NCBI GenBank assembly: GCA_914767885.1
Contig: CAJZBQ010000014.1
Location: forward strand, 124,001-188,000
Reading direction: 5' to 3'
DNA: 64,000 nucleotides
Source: Blepharisma stoltei
Lineage: Eukaryota; Ciliophora; Heterotrichea; Heterotrichida; Blepharismidae
Shown in pieces: positions 43,866 through 53,862 of the stretch. Numbering within the stretch: the first letter of the stretch is position 1; the number at the start of each line of letters is the position of its first letter. A model generated the notes under the pieces. That model saw only the letters and a program-made list of their open reading frames with translations. It was not told the origin of the DNA and did not search any database. The translations under genes were made by a program, and so were the position numbers.

Positions 43866-44660
43866 AATCTAATAATTTATATTAAAGCTATGTGAATTTT
43901 TGTAGACGGTCCATAAGTTTAGCTAAAAGCTGGATTATTTTATAGTGAATATTTTTCAAATTTATATATAGAAATTAAATCACTTAAATAATACTTGAAT
44001 TCTTCTTTTGATTGAAATTTGCTTTTCCTTGTCTTTTCTATATTCTTAAGAGTGAGGGTTAGAGAGTTGGGAGTAGAAGGGGGTTTCAAGTTTTGATATT
44101 TACTTGACCAGCTATTTTTTTTGACTCAGTTATTTGGGTATCAACTGGAGTTTTGCGAAAATTCTTGAAATAAAGCTAATAATTGATGTCATTTTTATTT
44201 TTAGGAGCACTTGCATAAAATAAGCATATTAAATGATCTAATTTTAAGAGACTAAAATATTTTAATATTTAAATAAATTGAATAAAATACTTGTGAGTAA
44301 CTTATATATATCCACTTATTTTTTTTATGATTTTGAGAGGTATCAAGGTTTGGTTTAGACTTAAAGTGAGAAGCCCAGCGAAATATCCGCTAATTTGTGG
44401 ACTAGCTTGACTGGTCGTTTCACATCTTTTCGCTAGAATCACCTAAGCTCAAAGTTAATTTTAAGTTTTTAGAAAGAAAAATATAAAAAAAGGATACACA
44501 GATTTCTTTCGTTATTAGATATTTGCCTATCCTTGATCGAACTTTGATAATTTTTACGCACTATGATGGGTATGAATTAGCAAAATCACCACAAATATAG
44601 TTATTTTATACATAAATTTGTAATAATCTCACTTTGCCTATCTTTAGTTGAATAAATTAA
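43866..44660. other. Intergenic, no gene seen
   Basis: 795 bp, AT-rich, with no open frame or repeat recognised. It includes the upstream region of the Rab gene. Confidence 0.55.
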
Positions 44661-45272
44661 ATGATGTCAGATAATTACGACGACTGCAAACACCGATTTA
44701 AGGTCGTTCTCATGGGTTCTCACGGTGTAGGCAAGACCAGTCTTCTCAGGAGACTATGCAGAGACACATTTTCTTTGACAGTCCCAGAAACTCGTGGTTT
44801 ATCTGATCAGCCCAAACGGTTAAGAGTTTTTGATAAAGATATTGTTCTTCATTTGTGGGACACTGCAGGGACTGAAAAATATCGCCCGATCAATGCACTT
44901 TACATAAGACGAACGCCTGGAGCAATTATTGCTTTTGATGTTACGCGAAAAGAAACATTCAATGACTTAGGATACTGACTGAAAGAATTATTCACAAATT
45001 CAGATGATCCTCAATGCATACTTGTAGGCAACAAAATTGATTTAACGGAGCAGCGAGAGGTTCGCAAAGAAGACGCTGAAGAATTTGCGAGAAAAAATAA
45101 GCTTATATATGTGGAGACGTCAGCGAAGGATAATGTTTGTGTATCGCAAGCATTCGAAAGACTGGGAGAAATGATTTTGGAAAAGAATATGAAATCAACG
45201 CTTTCTGGGGATAACTCAAGAAGAAGGCTAAGTTCAGTGGCGAAGCCAGTAAAGAAGGGATGCTGTAATTAA
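44661..45272 (+). CDS. Rab-family small GTPase with altered catalytic Gln
   Basis: 203 aa. P-loop GSHGVGKTSLLRR, switch II WDTAGTEKYRPI, GNKIDL and ETSAK motifs, and a C-terminal KKGCCN that provides cysteines for geranylgeranyl anchoring. Switch II has Thr where nearly all Rabs have the catalytic Gln (DTAGQE). This predicts slow intrinsic GTP hydrolysis (inference). One Trp is TGA (LGYWLKELF). Two ATGs start the gene. The Rab subfamily cannot be assigned. Confidence 0.85.
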
Positions 45273-45939
45273 GACTTGTTATAATTCAATTCAATTATCT
45301 GGCAATTTATGATTGGATTTATATTTAATAAGGATATTTAGATTATTTTAAAAGGAAAGGAAATGCTCACTCCTCCACTTTAAATTGAAACAACAAATCT
45401 TGTTCAATTTAAGGGTTCATTTTTTATAATAATTTAAAAAATATTAATTGAACGTAATATTTTGAATTTTAATTTAATTTTAGAAGAATTAAATTTAAAA
45501 TATTAATCAATTCAGTGTTTAAATAGAATTCCACTCGCACTCATTCCATTAAATTAGCTCAAAACTATTTATATTTTCCTATAAAATTTTCCTATTTAAA
45601 GAGAGGTTAGATTTTACCTAAATTTAAAATAGAGGAAGTCAGATTTTGAATAAAAAATTATTATTGATTTAATTAACAGAGCATGCTAACTCTAATAATA
45701 AATTTCATAAAATTCACTGCAAACATGCATTAATTTTATTTAATATTGATTCAACATTAATTTAGACACAAAAATTGATAAAATGATCCATTTTAATCCA
45801 CGTATCGTCACAAAAAATAAGGTGATAAATTTTATTATAAAAATAATTCTTGCTATCTCTATTCACTTCTTTAATATATCTGCTGTTTCATCTTATCAAT
45901 TTTAATGAAGCAGAATCAAAATGAGGCATCTTTATAATA
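45273..45939. other. Intergenic, contains one decayed MITE
   Basis: AT-rich. Apart from the element at 45370-45540 nothing is recognised. Confidence 0.5.
45370..45540 (+). mobile_element. Decayed MITE, family 2
   Basis: Left end CTCCTCCACTTTAAATTGAAACAAC and the hairpin partner TTGTTCAATTTAAGGGTTCATTTTTT mirror the family-2 end at 57040. TCA flanks it at 45367 and 45541. The right end is poorly preserved, so its limit is tentative. Confidence 0.55.
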
Positions 45940-48296
45940 ATGTTTATCAGTCCGACTGCTCCAGACACCCCTAAAAATCGATTTTGGCGCAAATGCGAGT
46001 TGTATTTCTCATTATCGCTAGGACTTTATGCTGCTTATGCAATGATGATTGAATCTTATTATTTGTCACATAAGCTTGCTGATTCTAATAAAATAGTGGG
46101 TCTAAAACAAAGTATTTTGCATTAAAATAATTATTATTCCAGTCTTGAGAAAAAAAAAATAATAAATATGCTGGCAAGCTATGTTAAAATTGCTTTGAAA
46201 ATAATCCAAAGCAATATACATTCCCATGAACCAGCTATATAGATCTGTATGACGGCCAGCTCAGTTCTTTTAGAGAAAGTCTCCCTCTTCTATCTCTATT
46301 TGCATTTGTGTTTATCGTCTTTAGAAAAATTCTACTTCGATTCAAGCCAGAATTAGAGACTCAACTTACCTATTATATTATCTTTGGACTAGGGTATGCA
46401 GGATACATACATGGTCCAGGGGTAATTTATTTAGTGTTAATGGTTGCTGTGAATTATCCTATTTCTGGCTTATCTATGCTTATACCAATATGATAAAGCT
46501 CCTATATCTCATATAAATTTATTTAAGGCTTACTATTAGTTATATTACATAAAGCAGACAAAAAAATATTTTTTTGGTTGAAAATTTTGCTGGGAAAAAA
46601 TTCTTTGCAATTTCGATTTGGGTGCTAAATTTAGGCTTCCTTATAATAACTGAACTCTATACTGGCTATAAATTTGCGTGGTGGTCATCAAGTCTAGCAT
46701 TTTTAGACAGAGTTCCTCATGATTTACCATGGTGGAGAGTCACTAATCTCTGCATGCTAAAAGTAATCAGTTATGCAATGGACTATCATTGGAGTATCCT
46801 CAATCTCCCAACGCCTACCAAAGAAAAGCACAAGCTTATATGTTCAGAATGCACAGAATCAATAGACTGCTTAGACTATAGGACAAAGTCTCACGCCTCT
46901 CACTATTCTTTCAAAGCCTTTATTTCATATTTCTTTTACCCACCTCTTTATTTAGCTGGGCCTACTATTTCATATAATGCCTGGATTTCCCATGTACAAG
47001 TCCCTCACTCCTCCCCCTCCGTGAGTTTGTTCACTCACGGAGGGGGGTTAATTTTTTTTTTTAAAAAAATTTTTATATGAATTTTTATAGAAAATTTTTT
47101 TTCGAAATTTTAAAAAAATCCGAATTTGCAAAAATTGGGAAGCAAATATTAATTAATTTATAAAAATTTATGTTTTAAAACGCAATTTGTTTAAAAATTA
47201 AACAGAATTAGCTCGAGATTTCATTATACTAATTATCACTTATATATCAATGTTTTTTTCATAAAAAATTTTTGTTCACCCATGGAGGGCGAGTTTTTTG
47301 GGGATTTTTCTAATGGTTTTGTTCATTCACGGAGGGGGGAGTCAGCAAACTTTTGACGCCAAAAGGCTTGGGATGTACATATTGAGGTTTTTTATGATTT
47401 ACTTTATACTATAAGGGATTAATTATGGATTTAAGCTATATTATTATCGGTATTTATATATAGTGGGTATATATTGGAATGGTCTATCCACAATCTTTAT
47501 TTTCCAGGAATTGCCTCCAATCCTAGAAATAAGAGATTATGGGAACAATTTAATGTCTGGGAGCTGATCGCGACTTCATATGTTATCCTCAATTGGATTT
47601 GGCTTAAGTTTACAGTGATTTGGAGATATTTCAGAATCTGGGCTTTGCTTGATGGAATTGAATGTGTGGAAAACATGGTCCGCTGCATGTCGAATAGCTA
47701 TTGTTTTGAGCAGTTCTGGAGAATGTGGCATCGATCTTTTAATCAGTGGCTAGTCCGCTATCTTTTTGTGCCACTTGGAGGGAGGAAATATAAAATTTTT
47801 ATACTTAAAAAAACTACTTTTAGCATCTAAATAAAGGCACAATTCAGGTAAATAATATAATAAGGTGCAATCAATTTGATTCATTATTACTAATTATAAT
47901 ATAAAATCATATAACATTTGGGTAGTTTTTGGATTTGTGGCACTTTGGCATGATTTAACCTTAAAACTGCTAGCTTGGGGCTGGGGGATGTGCATTTTCA
48001 TCATGCCAGAAGTTCTCGCCAAAGCTTATTTCCAGCAGCCAAAGTTTGCTGAATTTAGAAAAACGCTTACCTACAACTGGTTATGTGCTTTTGGCGGAGG
48101 ATTTTATATCGTCCTTCTAATGATGGCAAACCTCATAGGATTTTCATTTGGAATTGAAGGGTTTTATATCGCAATGAGAGAGTTTTCGACACCTGAAGGG
48201 AGTTGGATGCTGTTTAAGTTTACGATTTACCTTGGCTTTTGTGTTCACTTCATGTTCGCACAGAGAAAAGCTGAGGAGAAGTTTAAAGGATTTTAG
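45940..48296 (+). CDS. MBOAT acyltransferase (GUP1-like), four IESs plus MITE
   Basis: 543 aa after removing IESs of 116, 86, 65 and 121 bp and a 337-bp MITE step. Multi-pass protein with the MBOAT active-site region: FEQFWRMWHRSFNQWLVRY and the conserved His in FGFVALWHD. YPPLYLAGPTISYNAW is the GUP1/HHAT block. Conserved order and length fit GUP1-type O-acyltransferases (GPI-anchor remodelling or glycerol-uptake-related). It is the most fragmented gene in the window: on unedited DNA it breaks into six pieces. Confidence 0.8.
46086..46201. other. IES, 116 bp, in MBOAT gene
   Basis: TAAT repeats, with TA at 46086 and 46202. Removal joins SHKLADS to NPKQYTFPWTSYIDLYDG. Confidence 0.7.
46481..46566. 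other. IES, 86 bp, in MBOAT gene
   Basis: TA at 46481 and 46567. Removal joins ISGLSML to IFLVENFAGKKFF in a membrane region. Confidence 0.65.
47008..47341 (+). mobile_element. MITE, family 1, 334 bp, in MBOAT gene
   Basis: Flanked by TCA at 47005 and 47342. Left hairpin CTCCGTGAGTTTGTTCACTCACGGAG, right end GGTTTTGTTCATTCACGGAGGGGGGAG. Core near 47190. TCA-to-TCA removal gives SHVQVPQ-QTFDAKRLGMYI in frame. Confidence 0.9.
47407..47471. other. IES, 65 bp, in MBOAT gene
   Basis: TA at 47407 and 47472. Removal joins RFFMIYFI to LEWSIHNLYFPG. Confidence 0.75.
47789..47909. other. IES, 121 bp, in MBOAT gene
   Basis: TATAA repeats at 47789 and 47910. Removal joins VPLGGRK to YNIWVVFGFVALWHD, as in GUP1. 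Confidence 0.8.
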
Positions 48297-48395
48297 AGTA
48301 ATATTCTTTTCTGCCTAAATCGCATTTTTTAATTAAAAAAAATAAAATAAAATTAATTTATTTAATAAAGAATAATTAATTTTCAAATTTTTATT

Positions 48396-49655
48396 CTATT
48401 TAAGATGCAAGAGCATCAATGAAGGATTTTCTAAAAGTTCTTTCCATCTTGCCACAAATCTTGCTACAGTCGCTCCGTCTAGCAATCTGTGATCAGCTGA
48501 CCATGATGACCCTAGCACTTGTCTCTCCACAAATTCTCCTTTATTTCTTTCTAGTCGTGGCCTAATTGCTCCGAGTCCTCCAATCAGAACTTGTGGAGTC
48601 ATTATAATAGGTGCTGTGTAGGTCCCTCCAATAGTCCCAATATTAGACAAGCATATAGTCCCTCCTTCTAAATCTGCTTGGTTTATTTTGCCTTGTGAGC
48701 CTAGCTCTTGAAGCCTTGCCATTTCGACAGCGATTTCATAAATAGACAAATTTTGGCAATTTTTTATGTTAGGGACTATAAGTCCAGCTCTGCTGTCCAT
48801 TGCAAAACTTACGTTATGGGATGATTTCATTACAAATTCTGTATTGTTGTTGATAAAGCTAGAGTTTGCGATAGGGAAATCATAAAGAGCGAGAGACATA
48901 GCTTTAATAAAGAAAGGCATAAATGTGAGTTTTACGTCAGTTAAGGAGGTTTTTATCATTTTTCTAAGCTCTATTAAGGTGTCCATGTAGATATCTTCAC
49001 AGTAAGTTAGATGAGGAATTGCTAAAGCTTCAGTCATAGCTTTGAACATGCCTTTCTGGATAGGAGAAAGCTTAACTACTTTGTCTTTGGCTTCAACGGA
49101 GGCTACAGTGGCAGGCCTTACGGGAGGTGTGACATGAGAGGGGCCTTCTAAATATCTTAATAAATCTTCTTTAAGAACTCGGCCATCTTTGCCTGTGGAT
49201 GGGATTGTTGATATGTCAATTCCTTTCTGTTTCGCAAGGAAACGCACTGCTGGAGTAGCGAGGACTTTTGAGTGAGTTTTTGACGTAGATTCTTCTAGTT
49301 GCTCTTCTTTAGGAGTTTCTGTGTCTTCTTCTTTTTTAATATTTCCTTTGGGTGGGTATTTTTTATCATCAATTTCGATTTTAAATAAAGGAGCACCTAT
49401 AGGAGCCATTTGGTTTGCATTGTAAAAATGTTCTGTGATTGTGCCATCATAAGGACTTTTGTACTCTATAAAGCCTTTGTCACTTCGAGCTTCACATAAG
49501 ACTTGGAATTCTTTGACTGATTCTCCAGGTTTTATGAGCCAATGCTGAATTTCGACTTCGGCGATACCTTCACCGGGCTGAGGGATAATGAAGGTTTCAA
49601 GCCTATTAAGTAAAGACGATCTTCGGAAAAACCTGCGTCCTATATTTAGTAGCAT
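48396..49655 (-). CDS. DBT: Branched-chain alpha-keto acid dehydrogenase E2 (dihydrolipoyl transacylase)
   Basis: 419 aa, mitochondrial core enzyme of valine, leucine and isoleucine breakdown. Import presequence MLLNIGRRFFRRSSLLNRL. Lipoyl domain (about 20-95) with the lipoylated Lys in EARSDKGFIEY. Peripheral subunit-binding domain VLATPAVRFLAKQKGIDISTI. Catalytic domain ending SSWSADHRLLDGATVARF with the active-site His and Asp. The GEGIAEVEIQHW start of the lipoyl domain separates it from pyruvate dehydrogenase E2. No IES, intron or TGA is needed. Together with LKR it gives the window two amino acid catabolism genes. Confidence 0.92.
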   Translation of the reverse strand: MLLNIGRRFFRRSSLLNRLETFIIPQPGEGIAEVEIQHWLIKPGESVKEFQVLCEARSDKGFIEYKSPYDGTITEHFYNANQMAPIGAPLFKIEIDDKKYPPKGNIKKEEDTETPKEEQLEESTSKTHSKVLATPAVRFLAKQKGIDISTIPSTGKDGRVLKEDLLRYLEGPSHVTPPVRPATVASVEAKDKVVKLSPIQKGMFKAMTEALAIPHLTYCEDIYMDTLIELRKMIKTSLTDVKLTFMPFFIKAMSLALYDFPIANSSFINNNTEFVMKSSHNVSFAMDSRAGLIVPNIKNCQNLSIYEIAVEMARLQELGSQGKINQADLEGGTICLSNIGTIGGTYTAPIIMTPQVLIGGLGAIRPRLERNKGEFVERQVLGSSWSADHRLLDGATVARFVARWKELLENPSLMLLHLK

Positions 49656-49897
49656 TTTTTATCCACATTAACTTAACAAGCACAATGATTAAGCACTGCC
49701 ACTAACAATTTTAAAATATTTTAAATAAATTCATTTAATTGAGTTACTTAGCTAATTTTTAATAATTATTATCTTTTTAATTTTTAATAAAATATTGTTA
49801 GCGCAAGACATAAATAAAGTCAAAATATAAAATTTTTGCATTCGCCTTATTAAATTAATTAAATTTTAATTTAGGGGGCTAATAATTAAAATTATTT

Positions 49898-51252
49898 ATG
49901 ATGAATAAAATTACCCGATATTTAAAGAAAATAGATGGCGATATTAAACCAGCACCAAAAGTTGACAATAGATGCCTTGTCTGCTTAGAATCAATTGACG
50001 AGTGATCACGATGCACCCTAAACGACTGTGGTCACGATCAATTTTGCTACACTTGTATAAGTCGCTGATCAGAAATTACAAATAAATGTCCTCTTTGCAA
50101 TAAAAGATTTTATTATTACTCAAGCGTTGGATCTTCAGAATTAGCATACATTGGCCAAGATAGAGACCAGCCAAATACCTTAGACGAAGAAATCTATCGG
50201 GATATTATCTGTCAGGTATGCCGCCTTTCTACAGGAGAAGAAACTATGTTGCTTTGTGATGCATGCGATAATGGGTATCACACTGATTGTATAAATTTAA
50301 AGCATATTCCTATTTTAGAAGAATGGTTTTGTGAAAAATGCATTAAAAAGAAGTCCAAAGCTAAGCAAAAGAAGCAGCATGAAGAAATGCAAAAGGCAGC
50401 CAAAGATGGAATAAAATTTGAGGATTATTCTACTTGTAAAAAGAGAAAAGCACGCAAGAAAAAAGCAGGAAAGAAAAAAGTAAAAAAAGCAGAGGTTGTA
50501 AAAAACGACGATTTATTAAGCGAAGTTGCTTGCAGTATAATAAAGATAGCCCAGAAAAAAGAAATAAAAGTCGATGATGCAGAAAAAGATGGCGATTTAT
50601 TAAAAGAAGCAATTCGCAGCAAGAAAAAGGTAGCTCAGAAAAAAGAAACAAAAGCAGATGCTGAAGAAAAAGATAGTGAGTTATTAAAAGAAGCCATTTG
50701 TAGCAAGAAAAAGGTTGCTAACTCCCGCCACCCATGAGCGAACAAAAAAATCTTGTTCGCTCAAGGAGGGGGGTTAATTTTTTTGTTAAAAAAAAATTTT
50801 TTCGAAATTTAAAAACATTCTAATTCGCAAAAATTGGAAAGCAAATATTTATTTAATTTGTAAAATTTATGTTTTAAACGCAATTTGTTTAAAATTAAAC
50901 AGAATTAGCTCGAGATTTCATGATAATAATTATCACTTATATATAAATTTTTTCTATAAAAAAATTTTCTATTAAAAAAATTTTTGTTAGCTGACAGAGG
51001 GTGGTTTTTGGTAGGGATTTTTCTAATGGTTTTGTTCGCTCACGGAGGGGGAGTAAGAAAAAAGAGGTAAAAACAGAAGATACAGAAAAAAATGATGATT
51101 TATTAAAAGATGCAATATGTAAGAAGAGGAAGATAGGTAAGAGAAAAGAAATAAAAATAGAAGTGATGGTAGAAAAGTTCAAGAGATCTGCACGAGCTAA
51201 AAACAATGAGTCAGCACAAGCAGCTTGGAACGAACAGTACGTATTTTATTAA
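49898..51252 (+). CDS. RING-PHD protein with lysine-rich repeats, MITE inside
   Basis: 339 aa after removal of the 335-bp MITE step. RING finger CLVCLESIDEW...CGHDQFCYTCISRW...CPLC (about 27-72), then PHD finger CQVCRLSTGEETMLLCDACD...YHTDCINL...WFCEKC (about 105-150). The tail is built from about 25-residue repeats (AQKKETKADAEEKDSELLKEAICSKKKV). The RING-PHD order resembles PHRF1-type proteins, so a nuclear chromatin-linked ubiquitin ligase is plausible. TGA supplies Trp in both finger regions (DEWSRC, SRWSEI). The MITE sits between two tail repeats. Confidence 0.8.
50722..51053 (+). mobile_element. MITE, family 1, 332 bp, in RING-PHD gene
   Basis: Flanked by TAA at 50719 and 51054. Left hairpin around GAGCGAACAAAAAAATC / TTGTTCGCTC, right end TTTTGTTCGCTCACGGAGGGGGAG, core near 50890. 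Removal joins SKKKVA to KKKEVKTEDTEKN. Confidence 0.92.
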
Positions 51253-51336
51253 GTAATTAAATAGCAAAGACTATCCCCAGTATATAAACACTTATTATTA
51301 AAATAAAAATCAAGCCTAAATTAAGGGGGTAATAAA

Positions 51337-52476
51337 ATGGACTTTAGCAATAAAATTCAAGCTTACAAAGATACCGGAATTCAAAAACCAAGACAACGTG
51401 GTATTGAAGAACCATGGGAGTGGGAAATTAAATCAGACACTTCCTTTAAGCTTCAAATACCAGATAAAAAATTCTCATACCCACAAAACACTACTTTCTC
51501 TGTTCCTCATAAAAGTGTGTGTGTTACAGAAAGAAGCAAAATAAGCTACCAAATCAATAGTCCAGATACTGATTATCAAGTCAAGAAAGCCAATTATAAA
51601 CAACGCGGAGCATATCCATATAAATATACTGCAGACGGAGATTGTATCTATAAAGCCGAAAATGCATTACCAAAAATTGAGCCTGTTCCTTTATATCATG
51701 ACATAACGATCCAAACTTTTCCTCCGTATATCCAAGAGGTCTCTAGTAAAATACTTATTGATGATAATCGTGAAACACCATACACTCAAAGAAAAATTCA
51801 TACAATAGTCGATCCTTTTGAAATTAGCCTGTTTCCAGAAGAATCACATGCAAAAATTGAAGAAATAGCCTCAGATGAAGAGCAAAAAATAGCTATAAAT
51901 GAAGAACAAAAAATAGCCACAAATGAACAAAGAAAGGCAGCCGATTTTGAAGGAAATTCTTATAAAATAGTCCAGCCAAAAAGAATCATAGAAAATGCTT
52001 CTAAAGGTTCAGATACACTGTTCAATATTACGACCTATAAGACCTCAAAATGTAGCTTAGGCTCAGACTGCACAGGAAGTTGCAATGATTATCATTTTGA
52101 AGGCGAAAGAAGGCGCGCTCCATCAGATTTTTTCTATATCCCTGAGCTCTGTGAAAATATCCCGAACTGTAAAAGTGGCAACTCTTGCACAAAATCACAC
52201 AATGCTATTGAGATTATTTATCACCCTCAGATGTACTTGTCTCATTTCTGTCCATATTCATCCACGTCAATAAAATGTGTATTAGGGAAAGCTTGCAATT
52301 TCAAGCATCTTGAGAAAAAATTAAAATCAAAATGTCCTCAAGAATTCTTAGGCAAAATTTTTTCAGAATTTGATGAAGAGAATGAAAACTTAGAAAATAT
52401 AAATCAGGATGCTAATGGAAACGCAGAAGGTGATTTGATAAAAGGCAAAACTAGCTCTCCTTCTGAAAGTAAATAA
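51337..52476 (+). CDS. CCCH zinc-finger protein
   Basis: 379 aa. The N-terminal about 215 residues are low-complexity with Glu/Lys-rich repeats (EEQKIAINEEQKIATNEQ). The C-terminal part has three spaced Cys/His clusters: CSLGSDCTGSCNDYH, CENIPNCKSGNSCTKSH, and CPYSSTSIKCVLGKACNFKH. The TYKTSKCSLGSDCTGSCNDYHFEGERRR block resembles Unkempt and plant TZF proteins, which bind RNA. No IES or intron is needed. The RNA target is unknown. Confidence 0.75.
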   Translation: MDFSNKIQAYKDTGIQKPRQRGIEEPWEWEIKSDTSFKLQIPDKKFSYPQNTTFSVPHKSVCVTERSKISYQINSPDTDYQVKKANYKQRGAYPYKYTADGDCIYKAENALPKIEPVPLYHDITIQTFPPYIQEVSSKILIDDNRETPYTQRKIHTIVDPFEISLFPEESHAKIEEIASDEEQKIAINEEQKIATNEQRKAADFEGNSYKIVQPKRIIENASKGSDTLFNITTYKTSKCSLGSDCTGSCNDYHFEGERRRAPSDFFYIPELCENIPNCKSGNSCTKSHNAIEIIYHPQMYLSHFCPYSSTSIKCVLGKACNFKHLEKKLKSKCPQEFLGKIFSEFDEENENLENINQDANGNAEGDLIKGKTSSPSESK

Positions 52477-52578
52477 GATATATGAAAAACCTTTATATTT
52501 AAATTAATATGCACGCTCTCTTATAAAAAGCAAAAAGATTATTTAATTATATTTTATTTTTTATAAAATCTAATATTA

Positions 52579-53197
52579 GTTAGTTAGTTTAAGCTGGGTG
52601 TTTATAGTCCCTACTTCGTGGACTGCATGCCGCGGTTTTACCCGCAGGGTGGCAGAGCGTACCCACAGCAAGCCCGGGCCGAAACCCCGGTTTCTCGGTA
52701 GAGGTGAGGTCAAGGGACAGAACACTGTCTTAGCTGACCGCCTCCATTTCCAACTCGCTGTGTCGCAAAAGTTGACGCCAACACTGCCCTTTCCATCCGC
52801 CAGATCGCCCCTTTTGATCGGGACCCTTTTTAACTGGAGAGACTTGTGCCCTTGAGAATTTAAGTCGAGCCTCGCCTTCCCCTTTTTCCCGGATCATCTC
52901 CAAGAAAAAACTCAACCCCTTGCGGGATTCGGGGCGAAGCCACCAAGTAGCTTAGGCAGGTAATCCCTCTGCCTCTTTCGGACACCGAGTCTGGGCCTCG
53001 GCGCTACTGGCAAAAAAGATGCGAAAACTGCTGCCCGAGTCAGGCCACAAAATCAGCGGAAATTGTAAAGGCCTCTCGCCTCGAGGCCAGCCCTTCCTTT
53101 GAGTAGCTCTTCGCACCCAAAAACCACGTCCGGTATAAATAAGGTCACCCGCCACGGAAGGACGGGTCGCTCGTCTCCGGCCATTTTATGTATATTG
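52579..53197 (-). mobile_element. GC-rich retroposon-like element (R5), 619 bp
   Basis: 13-bp target-site duplication AAATCTAATATTA at 52566 and 53198. On the minus strand it begins CATAAAATGGCCGGAGACGAG and ends AGTAGGGACTATAAACACCC. It is clearly related to R6 along much of its length (TTGCCA..AGC.CC.AGGCCCAG; TAGGGACTATAAAYACCC). It is the least decayed copy by eye, and lies between genes. Confidence 0.85.
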
Positions 53198-53435
53198 AAA
53201 TCTAATATTAAAAATTCTAAAGTAAACTTTTTTAAAATTAGCCCAAAAAATTGGCAGTGGATATTATTTATTGTCAAAAGTAAGGAACATCCAATGGATG
53301 GGAAGAGGGCTTTTGAGGATGAGTGATATTCTGCATAAAATGTTTCGGTTAATAAACTATAATGCTGTAGAAAATTATGGCATTGCTATTTTTTACTATA
53401 TTAAATAAACAGATAAAATATAAAATAATAGCTTA

Positions 53436-53748
53436 CTCCCCTCCGCTAACGAGCAAACCATTAGAAAAATCCCTATTTTTTGCCCAAAAACCCACCCTCT
53501 GTGTGCGAACAAAAAATTTTTATTTATAATTATAATTAGTATAATGAAATCTCTAGCTAATTCTGTTTAATTTTAAACAAATTGCATTTTAAAACATAAA
53601 TTTTACAAATTGAATAAATAATGCTTTCCATATATTTTACGAATTGGGATTTTTTTGAATTTTGAAAATAAAATTTACTATAAAATTTATATATAAATTT
53701 TAAAAAAATATTAACCCAAAATTATTTTGTTTGCTCACATAAGGGGAG
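53436..53748 (-). mobile_element. MITE, family 1, 313 bp, reverse orientation
   Basis: TTA duplications at 53433 and 53749. Ends CTCCCCTCCGCTAACGAGC and TTTTGTTTGCTCACATAAGGGGAG. The core is read on the minus strand near 53570. Intergenic. Confidence 0.85.
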
Positions 53749-53862
53749 TTAAGAGAATGGCCTTAATACATTAAATTGCAATATAAATACCTTCGGTAAT
53801 TTAAATTCGTCTGAACCTAGCAAAATTTCATATTTTCCTTAGATAGCTGGAGAGATAATAAA

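Noticed and set aside
52598-53277. Overlapping open frames on both strands
   Set aside because: Same reason: they fall in retroposon R5 and no frame is favoured by related copies such as R6.
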